Shown: piece by piece, positions 42,545 through 50,915 of the stretch
How positions within the stretch are numbered: position 1 is the stretch's first letter
Layout: each line of letters starts with the position of its first letter
Assembly: GCA_958295835.1 (NCBI GenBank)
Contig: OY282378.1
Span: 5,233,694 to 5,297,693 of the forward strand
Length of the DNA stretch: 64,000 nt
Direction of reading: 5' to 3'
DNA from: an uncultured Gammaproteobacteria bacterium
GTDB taxonomy: Bacteria; Pseudomonadota; Gammaproteobacteria; HK1
Notes under the pieces: generated by a model
What the model was told of the DNA's origin: nothing
What the model saw: the letters and a program-made list of their open reading frames with translations, nothing else
Database searches by the model: none
Made by a program: the position numbers and the translations under genes

Positions 42545-43402
42545 TCACGTCCTGCGCCACGGCATCAGGCGCCGCTCGATGAGCTCGACGACCACCGAGG
42601 ACAGGTAACCGGCCAGCCCGATGCTGATCATGCCGATGACCACCACCTCCGGAGTGCTCGACACGTAGCCCTCCCACGTCATGCGCCCGAGCCCGGTATC
42701 GCTCGCGATCATCTCGGCCGCGATCACCACGTTCCAGGTGATGGCGATGCCGAGGGTCATGCCGACGGCGATCGACGGAATGACCGCGGGCAGCATGATG
42801 CGCAGGAAGATCCTCATGCGGCCCGCCCCCAGCGAGAGCGCGAGCCAGATGTGCTCCCGGCGGATGTTCCGCACCCCGTCGTACACGTTGATGGCGATGA
42901 CGAAGAAGGCGCCGATGAACGTGATGAAGATGATGCTCGACTCGTTGGTCGGCCAGAACAGGATGGAGACGGGCACCCAGGCGAGGGGAGGGATCGGGCG
43001 CAGCAGCTCGAACACCGGAAACACGAGATCGCGAAAGCGCGTGTTCGTACCGAACAGCAGGCCGAGCGGGATCCCGACGATCTGGGCGATGACGAAGCCG
43101 TAGACGACACGCTCGAAGCTCACCACCCACGAGCGCCAGTACGCCTCGGTCAGGAGATAGTCGCCGAGGAGGGTGTTCAGCACCGCGCCCGGCGTGGGCA
43201 GCTCGGCGAGGCCCGGGACTCCGAGCTGCACCGAGAAATGCCATCCCGCGAAGAACAGCACGATCGACAGCGCGCCGCGCCAGTTGAAACGCCGGCGCCA
43301 ACGCGCGAGCCGCGTGCCGCGCCGCGGCGCGCCGCCGGGGGTCGGGGCGCGGGCGGGCTCCCCGTCGTGAGCGGATTCCCGGTTGCGTGCGGACTCACTC
43401 AT
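42545..43402 (-). CDS. NitT/TauT-type ABC permease
   Basis: 285 aa, six membrane segments after a 40-residue charged start. LRPIPPLAWVPVSILFWPTN and LPAVIPSIAVGMTLGIAITW are the SsuC/TauC family motifs. Its stop overlaps nothing, but its ATG region overlaps the neighbouring ATPase stop (43399-43402). Confidence 0.9.
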   Translation of the reverse strand: MSESARNRESAHDGEPARAPTPGGAPRRGTRLARWRRRFNWRGALSIVLFFAGWHFSVQLGVPGLAELPTPGAVLNTLLGDYLLTEAYWRSWVVSFERVVYGFVIAQIVGIPLGLLFGTNTRFRDLVFPVFELLRPIPPLAWVPVSILFWPTNESSIIFITFIGAFFVIAINVYDGVRNIRREHIWLALSLGAGRMRIFLRIMLPAVIPSIAVGMTLGIAITWNVVIAAEMIASDTGLGRMTWEGYVSSTPEVVVIGMISIGLAGYLSSVVVELIERRLMPWRRT

Positions 43403-44292
43403 GCCAGCTCGCGCTCCCCACGCTCGAACGCCTTGCGGGCCTCTCCGTGCACCGCCGCGATCGCCTGGCGCTTCAGCTCCAGGAACGTGTTCGAGGTCGC
43501 CATGTCACGGCGCCGGGGCCGGGGCAGGTCGACCTCGATGGTCATCTTGATCGTTCCGGGCCGGGTGGTCATCACCACGACCTTGTCCGCGAGCAGGATC
43601 GCCTCGTCGAGGTCGTGGGTGATGAAGAAGATCGTCTTGCGGAACCGGTCGTAGATGTCGAGAAGATGCTGGTGCATGGTGGATTTCGAGACCGTGTCCA
43701 TGGCCCGGAAGGGTTCGTCCAGCAGCAGGACCTTGGGGTTGTTGATCAGGGCGCGCAGGATCTCCACCCGGCGCTGCATCCCCGAGGACAATCGACCGGG
43801 ATAGGTGTCCGCGATGCGGTCGAGATCGCCGGCGCCGGCGAGCAGCGCCATCGCCCGTTCGCGGGCCTCCGCCCGCGACAGGACCCTCTGGCGAACGGGG
43901 CCGTAGGTGACGTTGTCGAGCACCGTGAACCACGGAAAGAGCGCACCGTTCTGGAACACCACCACGCGGTCGGGGCCGGGGTCGGGAACGCGGCCGATGC
44001 CTGCAAGGGGCTGTCCGTCCAGCGTCACCTCGCCCGAGGTCAGATGATCGAACCCCGCGAGCACGTTCAGCAGGGTGCTCTTCCCGCATCCGGACGGACC
44101 GACCACCGCGACGAACCCCCCGGGGGCGATCTCGAGGCTGCATTCATCGAGCGCGACCACGTGCGCGCCGTCCGGGTCGTAGATCTTGCCCACGGCGCGA
44201 ATCGAAAGCTGCCCTTCGCCGGCGCCGGCGGTCGCGCCGGGCCGCTCCCTCCCCGCGCCCTGCGCCTCGCGATCAGATCGCAGAGAGCCCAA
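43399..44292 (-). CDS. NitT/TauT-type ABC ATPase, variant signature
   Basis: 297 aa. Walker A VVGPSGCGKSTLLNV, Walker B VLLLDEPFRAMDTV and switch FFITHDLDEAILLADK are canonical, but the signature is GRLSSGMQRRVEILRAL, with Ser for the first Gly. This complements the ATPase at 41561, which has a good signature but no switch His, as expected for a heterodimer with one degenerate site. It overlaps the next permease by 20 bases. Confidence 0.9.
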   Translation of the reverse strand: MGSLRSDREAQGAGRERPGATAGAGEGQLSIRAVGKIYDPDGAHVVALDECSLEIAPGGFVAVVGPSGCGKSTLLNVLAGFDHLTSGEVTLDGQPLAGIGRVPDPGPDRVVVFQNGALFPWFTVLDNVTYGPVRQRVLSRAEARERAMALLAGAGDLDRIADTYPGRLSSGMQRRVEILRALINNPKVLLLDEPFRAMDTVSKSTMHQHLLDIYDRFRKTIFFITHDLDEAILLADKVVVMTTRPGTIKMTIEVDLPRPRRRDMATSNTFLELKRQAIAAVHGEARKAFERGERELA

Positions 44293-45178
44293 GGCTCTCC
44301 TCCCGCCACCGCATCAGGCGCTTTCCGGCCAGTCGGATGGCCGCGCTGCTCGCGTAGCCCACGATCCCGAGAGTCACCATCATGATGATGATCGTCGGGT
44401 ACTGCACCAGGTTGTAGGACTCGAGAATCATGAATCCCAGACCGTACTGGGCCGCGATCATCTCGCCGGCCACCAGCGAGAACCATGCGGCCCCCATGGC
44501 GATCTGGAAGCCGGTGAAGATCGAGGGCAGCGCGCCGGGGATGATGATGTCGGTGAGGACGTCGCGCGGCGATGCGCCCAGGCAACGGGCGGCGCGGAAG
44601 TAGTCCGGATCGATCGAGCGCACGCCGAGCAGCGTGTTCATGGTCGTCGCGAAAAAGGCGACCAGGGAGGTCACGAAGATGACCGCCGGCTCGTCGCCCG
44701 GGAAGACGAGGATCGCGATGGGCACCCAGGCCAGCGGCGGGATCGGGCGCAGCAATCCGAGCAGCGCCGACGCGAACTCGTTGATGCGCACCCGCCAGCC
44801 CATGAGGATGCCGAGCGGTACGCCGAGCACGACGGCGAGCGCGAACGCGGTGAAGGCCCGGTAGGTGCTGTACCAGATGTGGAGGTAGTAATCCGCCGTG
44901 AAGACCGAGAGCCCGTAGTCCGGATCCGGATTGAACCATTCGACGACCACCGTCACCGGGTCCGGCAGCCGGTTGAACGCATCGATCGGCAGCCATTTCA
45001 CGCATCCGTACCACGCCAGGACCGCGAGCGCGCAGCCGGCCCACATCAGCCGGAAAGATTGGTTGTCGAGGAAACGTTTCAGGGCTGGCGCCTCGTCATG
45101 CGCTCGCAACGGCCGCGGGCACGACGCCGGTGCAGGATCCGACGCCTTGCCATGCGCTCGCAGAGGCTGCGGTCGCAA
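44273..45178 (-). CDS. NitT/TauT-type ABC permease, second
   Basis: Up to 301 aa; the first 30 residues contain a repeated PLRAHGKA/PLRAHDEA and probably lie upstream of the true start near LKRFLDNQSF. LLRPIPPLAWVPIAILVFPG and IPGALPSIFTGFQIAMGAAW are family motifs. With the permease at 42545 it would make a heteromeric channel. No binding protein (TauA/SsuA-like) is encoded in the window. Confidence 0.88.
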   Translation of the reverse strand: MRPQPLRAHGKASDPAPASCPRPLRAHDEAPALKRFLDNQSFRLMWAGCALAVLAWYGCVKWLPIDAFNRLPDPVTVVVEWFNPDPDYGLSVFTADYYLHIWYSTYRAFTAFALAVVLGVPLGILMGWRVRINEFASALLGLLRPIPPLAWVPIAILVFPGDEPAVIFVTSLVAFFATTMNTLLGVRSIDPDYFRAARCLGASPRDVLTDIIIPGALPSIFTGFQIAMGAAWFSLVAGEMIAAQYGLGFMILESYNLVQYPTIIIMMVTLGIVGYASSAAIRLAGKRLMRWREESLGLSAI

Positions 45179-45240
45179 CCGTGTCCACCGGCGGGAGGCC
45201 GTTCATGTCGTGCCGGTCGAGCCGCTGCCCGCCCCGGCCC

Positions 45241-46410
45241 TCACGCATCGGGGCGGCCGAGGATGCTGACGGTGCACGCCACGCCGGTGCCGCCGAGGTT
45301 GTGGGTGAGGCCGAAGCGGGCGTCGCGCACCTGGTTGGGATGATCGCCGCGGAGCTGGTGCACGGCCTCGTAGAGCTGGCTCAGGCCGGTGGCCCCGACC
45401 GGATGGCCCTTCGCGAGCAGTCCGCCGCTCGGGTTGATCGGCATGTCGCCGCCGAGCGCGGTGCGGCCCTCGCCCGCCCATGCCGCGCCTTCGCCGCGGG
45501 GGACGACGCCCAGATCCTCGGAGTCGATGATCTCGGCGATGGAGAAGCAGTCGTGGAGCTCGACGAAATCGAGGTCTTCCGCTGCGATGCCCGCTTCCTC
45601 GAACGCGCGCCCGGCCGCGGCCACCGTGGCGTCGAAGGTGCAGAGATCCGGGTGGCCGGCGATACGGGCCGAGCCGCTGGTCTGGACGGTGGCGCGCACG
45701 TCCACCGCGCCGCCCCGGCCGCGGGCCGCGTCGCGCGCGACCACCACCACCGCCGCCGCCCCGTCGCTCGCCGGGCAGCAGTCGTAGAGCCTCAGCGGAT
45801 CGGCGATGGGTCTGGAATCGCGGACGTCGGCCACGCTCAGGCGCGCGCCCATCTGCGCGAGGGGGTTGGAGAGCCCGTTCGCCTTGTTCTTCACCACCAC
45901 CGCCGACACCTGGTCGCGGGTGGCGCCGTAGCGTTGCGCGTACAGGCGGTACGCCATGCCGAACAGGCCGGGGAAGGTCAGGCCGCTGGGCGCGTCGGCG
46001 CGGTTGTCCATCGCGCTGTTCAGCGATTCGGTGATGCGCGGGTTCGAGGCGTGGGTCATCTTCTCCACCCCAACCGCGAGCGCGGCGTCGGTGAGCCCCG
46101 CCGCCACCGCGAGGCAGGCGTGGCCGAACGCGATGCCGCCCGATGCGCACGCGCCCTCGACCTTGGTGCACGGCACGTTGCCGGCGAGCCCGGCGGCCTC
46201 CCCGACCAGCCCGGCCAGCGCCTCCTGGCCGGTGAGCATTCCGCCGACGAAGTTGCCGAGGTAGAGCGCGCCGATGCGCTCGGGCTCGACGCCGGCGTCG
46301 GCCAGCGCATCGCGCGCGGCATCCGCCGCCAGATCGTCGATCGCCGTCTCCCCGTGGCGGCCGAAGCGGGTCGAGCCGACTCCCAGAATGGATACGTCCC
46401 TCATTTTCAT
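45241..46410 (-). CDS. Thiolase-family protein (SCP-x/acetyl-CoA acetyltransferase-like)
   Basis: 389 aa from the ATG at 46410 behind GGAGG. Thiolase motifs are VEGACASGGIAFGHA with the nucleophilic Cys, DFVELHDCFSIAEI, NPSGGLLAKGHPVGATG with His, and HNLGGTGVACTVSIL. The HDCFS version is that of the SCP-x/non-condensing thiolase group. It would act on an acyl-CoA. A C-terminal scrap of an acyl-CoA synthetase just upstream suggests that such a gene once preceded it. Confidence 0.92.
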   Translation of the reverse strand: MKMRDVSILGVGSTRFGRHGETAIDDLAADAARDALADAGVEPERIGALYLGNFVGGMLTGQEALAGLVGEAAGLAGNVPCTKVEGACASGGIAFGHACLAVAAGLTDAALAVGVEKMTHASNPRITESLNSAMDNRADAPSGLTFPGLFGMAYRLYAQRYGATRDQVSAVVVKNKANGLSNPLAQMGARLSVADVRDSRPIADPLRLYDCCPASDGAAAVVVVARDAARGRGGAVDVRATVQTSGSARIAGHPDLCTFDATVAAAGRAFEEAGIAAEDLDFVELHDCFSIAEIIDSEDLGVVPRGEGAAWAGEGRTALGGDMPINPSGGLLAKGHPVGATGLSQLYEAVHQLRGDHPNQVRDARFGLTHNLGGTGVACTVSILGRPDA

Positions 46411-46454
46411 GATCCTCCGTCCGATCGGCCGCCCGTTCCTGCCCACGTGCCTCC

Positions 46455-46505
46455 GCCTCCGGCCAGCCGTTCGCGCAACGCCGTCTCAAGCACCTTGGCC
46501 GTTAC
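46455..46505 (-). pseudogene. C-terminal scrap of an acyl-CoA synthetase
   Basis: The minus frame reads TAKVLETALRERLAGGGG, matching the last residues of the acyl-CoA synthetase at 50916 (YGKVLKTALRERLAA). DNA identity is high over about 45 bases. It is the remnant of a paralogue that lay directly before the thiolase gene. Confidence 0.65.
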
Positions 46506-46563
46506 GGATACTACGCCGCCGGATGCATCTCCTCCGGCCATCCGGCCGACGACCGGGCCGAAT

Positions 46564-47268
46564 CTACTCGTCCATTTCGATTTCCTCGCAAACGCGATCG
46601 AACACCATGATCGACACGTGCTTGCAGGTGGTCTTGATGGCGCGCCAGTCATGCCATCTCGGATCGAGATTCCTGTACTTCGACAGATCCGTTGTTTTTT
46701 CATCGTAAGGGAGGGGATTGGCAAGCTGTGACTGCAATTGTTGCAATGCCGATTCCCCGCTCTTCTGAGGATACAGCCGGTCGAAGGAGCGCAGTGCGGC
46801 AACCACCCGGTCGTTGCCGAGACGATCCGCCAGAGCCGCGAAATCGATGTAGTCGCGGGCCGCATTGCGCTTGAGGATCAGTACGCCCTTGATGCGGAGA
46901 ATTTCCGGGGAGGTAGGAATCGTCAGATTCATCCCATGGTGATCGTGTTCCATGGTTTCCAGAGGATGTTTGCGAATCAGTTGCCGCACTCCGGTTTCGA
47001 TTCCGTCGAGGCTTCCCAGGATCCGGACGGGGCGCGCGATACGGTTGGTTTGCCAGCCGGCGACGGATTCGAGCTCCGCCAGGATCCGGTCGAAATGGGA
47101 GCGGAGGTCCGTCAGGACGTGATCCGCATCAAGGGAAATTCGATGGCCGGCGTGAATCGCCGCCGCGGTTCCGCCCACCAGCACGGCGCCGGGCAGAATT
47201 TCCTGCAGATGCGCGGCGGAGGAAAGGACGCTTTCCCAATCAGGAAGCGGCACGGTGCGCTTCGACAT
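46564..47268 (-). CDS. AbiEii-like nucleotidyltransferase
   Basis: 234 aa. The nucleotidyltransferase core is visible as GAVLVGGTAAAIHAGHRISL followed by DADHVLTDL, giving the GG-x-S-x-D-x-D pattern, and RIKGVLILKRNAARDYIDFA is typical of AbiEii/DUF1814 proteins. Together with the small gene overlapping upstream it resembles a type IV-like toxin-antitoxin or abortive infection pair. The C-terminal region (LDPRWHDWRAIKTTCKHVSI) is not standard. Confidence 0.75.
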   Translation of the reverse strand: MSKRTVPLPDWESVLSSAAHLQEILPGAVLVGGTAAAIHAGHRISLDADHVLTDLRSHFDRILAELESVAGWQTNRIARPVRILGSLDGIETGVRQLIRKHPLETMEHDHHGMNLTIPTSPEILRIKGVLILKRNAARDYIDFAALADRLGNDRVVAALRSFDRLYPQKSGESALQQLQSQLANPLPYDEKTTDLSKYRNLDPRWHDWRAIKTTCKHVSIMVFDRVCEEIEMDE

Positions 47269-47479
47269 AGTTCATCCAGAAATGGTAGCGCTGGGCGTAC
47301 GGATCGCCGACGTAGTGGGCGCAGATGCGCGCGATGTCGTCGAGCAGCGCAGGATCGTCCCGGGCGGCGCGGCGCAGGTCGGCCCAGTCACGCCAGCGGC
47401 CTCGGGAAATGACGTTGTCGATGGCGGGAAGTGAAAACTCCCGATCGTCGAGGTTGCGGTGGGGGTAACGGCAAGGCAT
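47240..47479 (-). CDS. Small partner of the AbiEii-like gene
   Basis: 79 aa, overlapping the next gene by 29 bases. Helical and charged (RDWADLRRAARDDPALLDDI, ICAHYVGDPYAQRYHFWMNY), with no HTH seen. The tight overlap and order (small gene first) fit an antitoxin. No family named with confidence. Confidence 0.6.
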   Translation of the reverse strand: MPCRYPHRNLDDREFSLPAIDNVISRGRWRDWADLRRAARDDPALLDDIARICAHYVGDPYAQRYHFWMNYVEAHRAAS

Positions 47480-47634
47480 CGGGGACGGGGCGCGAAACCG
47501 GCGGCTTCAGGGCGGGGCGCGAGTGAGTTTATGAGCTTATCCGGGGGGCGGCAACGTGGAGTCTTGTCCAACGAGAGGCGGTGGACCCCCGTACCCGCTT
47601 TCGCGGGCACAAGCTTTCACGGGGGCGGGCTTTC

Positions 47635-47754
47635 GCAGGGGCCGACCGGGAGTCCGTCTACGAGTTCGTGCGCCGGGCGCTGGTGCGGTTGGACCACGAG
47701 CGGCTCGGCAAGTCGGACAAGGGGCTGGTCAAACGCTACATGGCGAACAAGGGA
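47635..47754 (+). pseudogene. N-terminal fragment of an integrase-type transposase
   Basis: The plus frame reads ADRESVYEFVRRALVRLDHE and LGKSDKGLVKRYMANKG, the HTH start of common DDE integrase-like transposases. It breaks off where the AsmA gene ends. Just before it (47583-47640) are GC-rich partial repeats (CCCGCTTTCGCGGGCACAAG). Confidence 0.55.
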
Positions 47755-50700
47755 TTATTCCCCGAATACGCTTTTCAAACCTTTTTCCAACAGGTTTCCG
47801 ATGGAGTTCGATCCGGATTTCCCGTCCGCCCCGTCCTCCGGTTCGTGCAGCAGGGGAATCGGCAGGGGGAGGACATCCAGAATCGGAGGCACGAGCAACG
47901 AAGCCAGCGCTTCCCCCCAGTCCATTTTCGCTTCCGGTCGAGCCAGAGAGCCCCTGACGTGGATCGGCAGTTCGATCCCGATCAGCTCGGAGAGGATTTC
48001 GCCGCCCGTTCCTCCCGTGACGTTTGCGGCGGTCGCCAGCACCTCGTAGTCGATGGTGTCGGCGTGCAGATCCGCCAGCACGCCCTTGCCCGTCAAATGG
48101 AAGGCCAGCGCATCGGTCTTCAGGTCGTCCAGCCGTACGATGCCGTCCTTCGCCACGAGATTGCCGGTCAATGTCGAAAATTCGGTCGTTTCCGTGCGCT
48201 TGAAGGCAACGGACCTGCTCTTGTCGAAGTCCTTCCACCGTTGCAGGTGCTCTCCAACGTTCATGCCGACGATGGCGCCGTCGCTGAAGCTCACGCTCAT
48301 CCGGCCGTTCAGGCTGCGCTTCATGGCTTCGACGCTTCCGCCTTCGGCGGACAACGCGGCGCTGACATCGCCCTTGCCGCGAACCCTCGCTCCACCCGCC
48401 ACGTCCTCGAGCAGGGGCTCGACGTGGATTCCTTGCAGGCTCGAATCGACCGTGAGCGCCGGGGCCTCGGGGTTCACGTCCAGCGCCGCGCCCCCGGAAA
48501 ACCGGCCCTGATAGAGCTCGGCCGACAGGTCGTCGAGTGCTACCACACCGTCCTTTGCGCTCAGACGCAGGCTGACTTTCTCCAGCTTCGCGTTCGAGAC
48601 GATCAGCTTGCCGGCGTTCAACGTTCCGTCCACGTTCAATCCGCGGATCGTATCGACGGGAATTCCGATGAACCCCGCCGCGGCCGTCCGGCCGCCCTCC
48701 GTTCCTCCGTCCTTTCCTGCCCGTCGTGCCACCTGCTTCGCGGGCGGCTCCGCCGAGCCGGACGGCATGTACCGATCCAGGTCGATTTCGTCCACTTCCA
48801 GATTGAATTGCACGGCGGGGTTTTCGATGGTTCCGGCAGCCTTGAATTCACCGGTCAGTTCACTGTCGTCCACACGTAGCGCGAGATCGTTCAAATTCAA
48901 ATCGGTTCCGGTTCCGTCGAACCGGCCGGACAGGGCCACCCTGGTCAACGTCTTCGCGCCGGCGGTCGCCGGCAGCTTCATTTCGAGCCGCCCCGCGAGC
49001 TCGCGCAGATTGAAGGGCCGGACGTCGAGTCGTCCGCTGAAGGCGTCGAAAGCCGGTGTGCCCGGTACGCCGGCCACGTTGGCGTTGCCCGCCATTTCCA
49101 GGCCGAGGCCGTGCAGGGCAAGCCGATCGAGAATCAGGGTCTCCTTGTCCAGGTCGATACCGGCATCGGCGACGTCGAGGGTCACCTTCGCCGGGGAATC
49201 GGGGATGCCTTCCCCGGCGAACGTCGCCTCCAGGGCCAGAGGCGCCAGGGAGATGCCGGAGCGGGTTCCCTGCACCCGGGTTTCGAGCTCCAGCGATTGC
49301 AGGGTCCGCGCCAGGCCGGCCTGGCCGAAGGCCATGAGCAGCCCGGACACGTCGTCGCCCCTGACCTTCAGGTTCCCGCTCACCGTCCCCTTGCCGGTCC
49401 GCATCCCCTTCGCCTCCAGCGCGCCGGTCGCGCTGATTCCCAGGGCGTCGATCGACAATGCCGGGACGGAGACGTCGCCGGTCTTCGAATCGGCGTCGAA
49501 ATCCGCCTTCACGTCGAACGCCTTCACCGGACCGTCGGAGAGCTTCTTTCCATACTTCACCAATACCGAATCCCCGCCCCCCTGCAACTGCCCGGCCACC
49601 TGCATCAGGGTCGGCAGGTCCGGTCCTCTCGCGTCCAGCCGGCCCCCGTAAGCCGGCGTGCGGGAAAGGACGCCGCGGGCCTCGACCTCCCCGGTGACGG
49701 TGGCGCCGAGCAGGGTCGCGGACAGCCCGGAGAGGTGTACGTTGCCGTGTTCGAGATCCGCGTCCACGGCCGCGCCGGCCTGAAAGCTCCGGTCTTCCAG
49801 CCCGGCAAGCTGGGACGCCAGCGGCTCGACCTCGGCCACCTTGAACCACAGCGCCAGATCCGAACCCTTCACGTTTACCGTCGTGTTGATCGAAGGGGCG
49901 GGCGATTCGATCCGGCTCGCGTCGAGGCGGCCCTCGATCGACGTTTCCAGGACATCGATCCTGAGGTCGGAAACCGATGCCGTTCCGGCATCCAGGTCGA
50001 TGCCGATGCCGGCGGACAATGTCGCCGTCGTTTCTCCGCCGGGGACGTTCCTGCTTACGATCCGCGCGCTGGCCTCCAACGGCGAAATACCGTATTGCCG
50101 TCCGTCCGTCTCGTAGGTAACGACACCCTTCATGTTCACCGACGCATCGATTGCCGGTTCGCCGCTCGTTCCGTGAAAGCTCAGAACCAGATCGATCGGT
50201 TTCCCGTACTCGAGCGCGTCCGTCGATACGTTCAGATCGGAAACGTCATGGCGCACCGCGGCCTGCCGGTCCTCCCAGATGATCCTGGCGTCTTCCACCG
50301 CGACGCCGCCGAGAGCGATTGCGGACAGGGGCAGGGCCGGTGCGCCGCGCCCCGGCGCATCCCCGGTCTCCGCCTCGTCTTCGGTCTTCGGTGCGTCCCC
50401 GCCCACGAGGTCGTCCCAGTTCGAAACACCCTGCTCGTCCCTGGCGAGGTTGATGACCGCGCCCCGGACGTGCACCGTGTCCACCTCGTACCGACTGCGC
50501 AGAAGGGGCAGCAACTTCACCCGCACCTTGGCGTGGTCCACGTGCAGGAACGGCACATCGCCGAAACCCGGCGCATTGCCCATGCCGGCTTCGTTCACCT
50601 CCAGCCCCAGCCAGGGATACAGGGTGACGGCGACGTCGCCGTCGAGGGAGAGGGTCCTGCCGGTCCTTTCATGGAATTTCGACGCTATCCAGCCCTTGTA

Positions 50701-50799
50701 GTCGTCGGGATCGATCGATACGACGGCGATGATCCCCGCCGCCACGACGGCGACGGCGAGCACGAGCGTCCAGAGCAACAGCCTTGCCAATATTCTCAT
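47755..50799 (-). CDS. AsmA-family envelope protein
   Basis: 1014 aa, large for AsmA but normal for AsmA-like/TamB-related proteins. One membrane anchor at the start (LLLWTLVLAVAVVAAGIIAV) leads to the AsmA N-terminus DGDVAVTLYPWLGLEVNEAG. A long beta-rich periplasmic part follows, ending with the AsmA_2-like FSDGAIVGMNVGEHL and GKGVLADLHADTIDYEVLA. These proteins help in outer-membrane lipid transport. It has its own reading context, with no partner gene. Confidence 0.9.
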   Translation of the reverse strand: MRILARLLLWTLVLAVAVVAAGIIAVVSIDPDDYKGWIASKFHERTGRTLSLDGDVAVTLYPWLGLEVNEAGMGNAPGFGDVPFLHVDHAKVRVKLLPLLRSRYEVDTVHVRGAVINLARDEQGVSNWDDLVGGDAPKTEDEAETGDAPGRGAPALPLSAIALGGVAVEDARIIWEDRQAAVRHDVSDLNVSTDALEYGKPIDLVLSFHGTSGEPAIDASVNMKGVVTYETDGRQYGISPLEASARIVSRNVPGGETTATLSAGIGIDLDAGTASVSDLRIDVLETSIEGRLDASRIESPAPSINTTVNVKGSDLALWFKVAEVEPLASQLAGLEDRSFQAGAAVDADLEHGNVHLSGLSATLLGATVTGEVEARGVLSRTPAYGGRLDARGPDLPTLMQVAGQLQGGGDSVLVKYGKKLSDGPVKAFDVKADFDADSKTGDVSVPALSIDALGISATGALEAKGMRTGKGTVSGNLKVRGDDVSGLLMAFGQAGLARTLQSLELETRVQGTRSGISLAPLALEATFAGEGIPDSPAKVTLDVADAGIDLDKETLILDRLALHGLGLEMAGNANVAGVPGTPAFDAFSGRLDVRPFNLRELAGRLEMKLPATAGAKTLTRVALSGRFDGTGTDLNLNDLALRVDDSELTGEFKAAGTIENPAVQFNLEVDEIDLDRYMPSGSAEPPAKQVARRAGKDGGTEGGRTAAAGFIGIPVDTIRGLNVDGTLNAGKLIVSNAKLEKVSLRLSAKDGVVALDDLSAELYQGRFSGGAALDVNPEAPALTVDSSLQGIHVEPLLEDVAGGARVRGKGDVSAALSAEGGSVEAMKRSLNGRMSVSFSDGAIVGMNVGEHLQRWKDFDKSRSVAFKRTETTEFSTLTGNLVAKDGIVRLDDLKTDALAFHLTGKGVLADLHADTIDYEVLATAANVTGGTGGEILSELIGIELPIHVRGSLARPEAKMDWGEALASLLVPPILDVLPLPIPLLHEPEDGADGKSGSNSIGNLLEKGLKSVFGE

Positions 50800-50915
50800 C
50801 CGCCGTCATCCTCATCGGGCGTCGCCGGAGGGCATCGTGAACACGCCCCGTCCCGCCGCGCATCGGTGCGCGACAATGAACCGTCCCGGGAAACCCGGAG
50901 GGTGAATTGCTCGAG

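Noticed and set aside
47581..48879. Plus frame opposite the end of asmA
   Set aside because: Only its first 55 codons resemble a transposase start; the rest is the shadow of AsmA.
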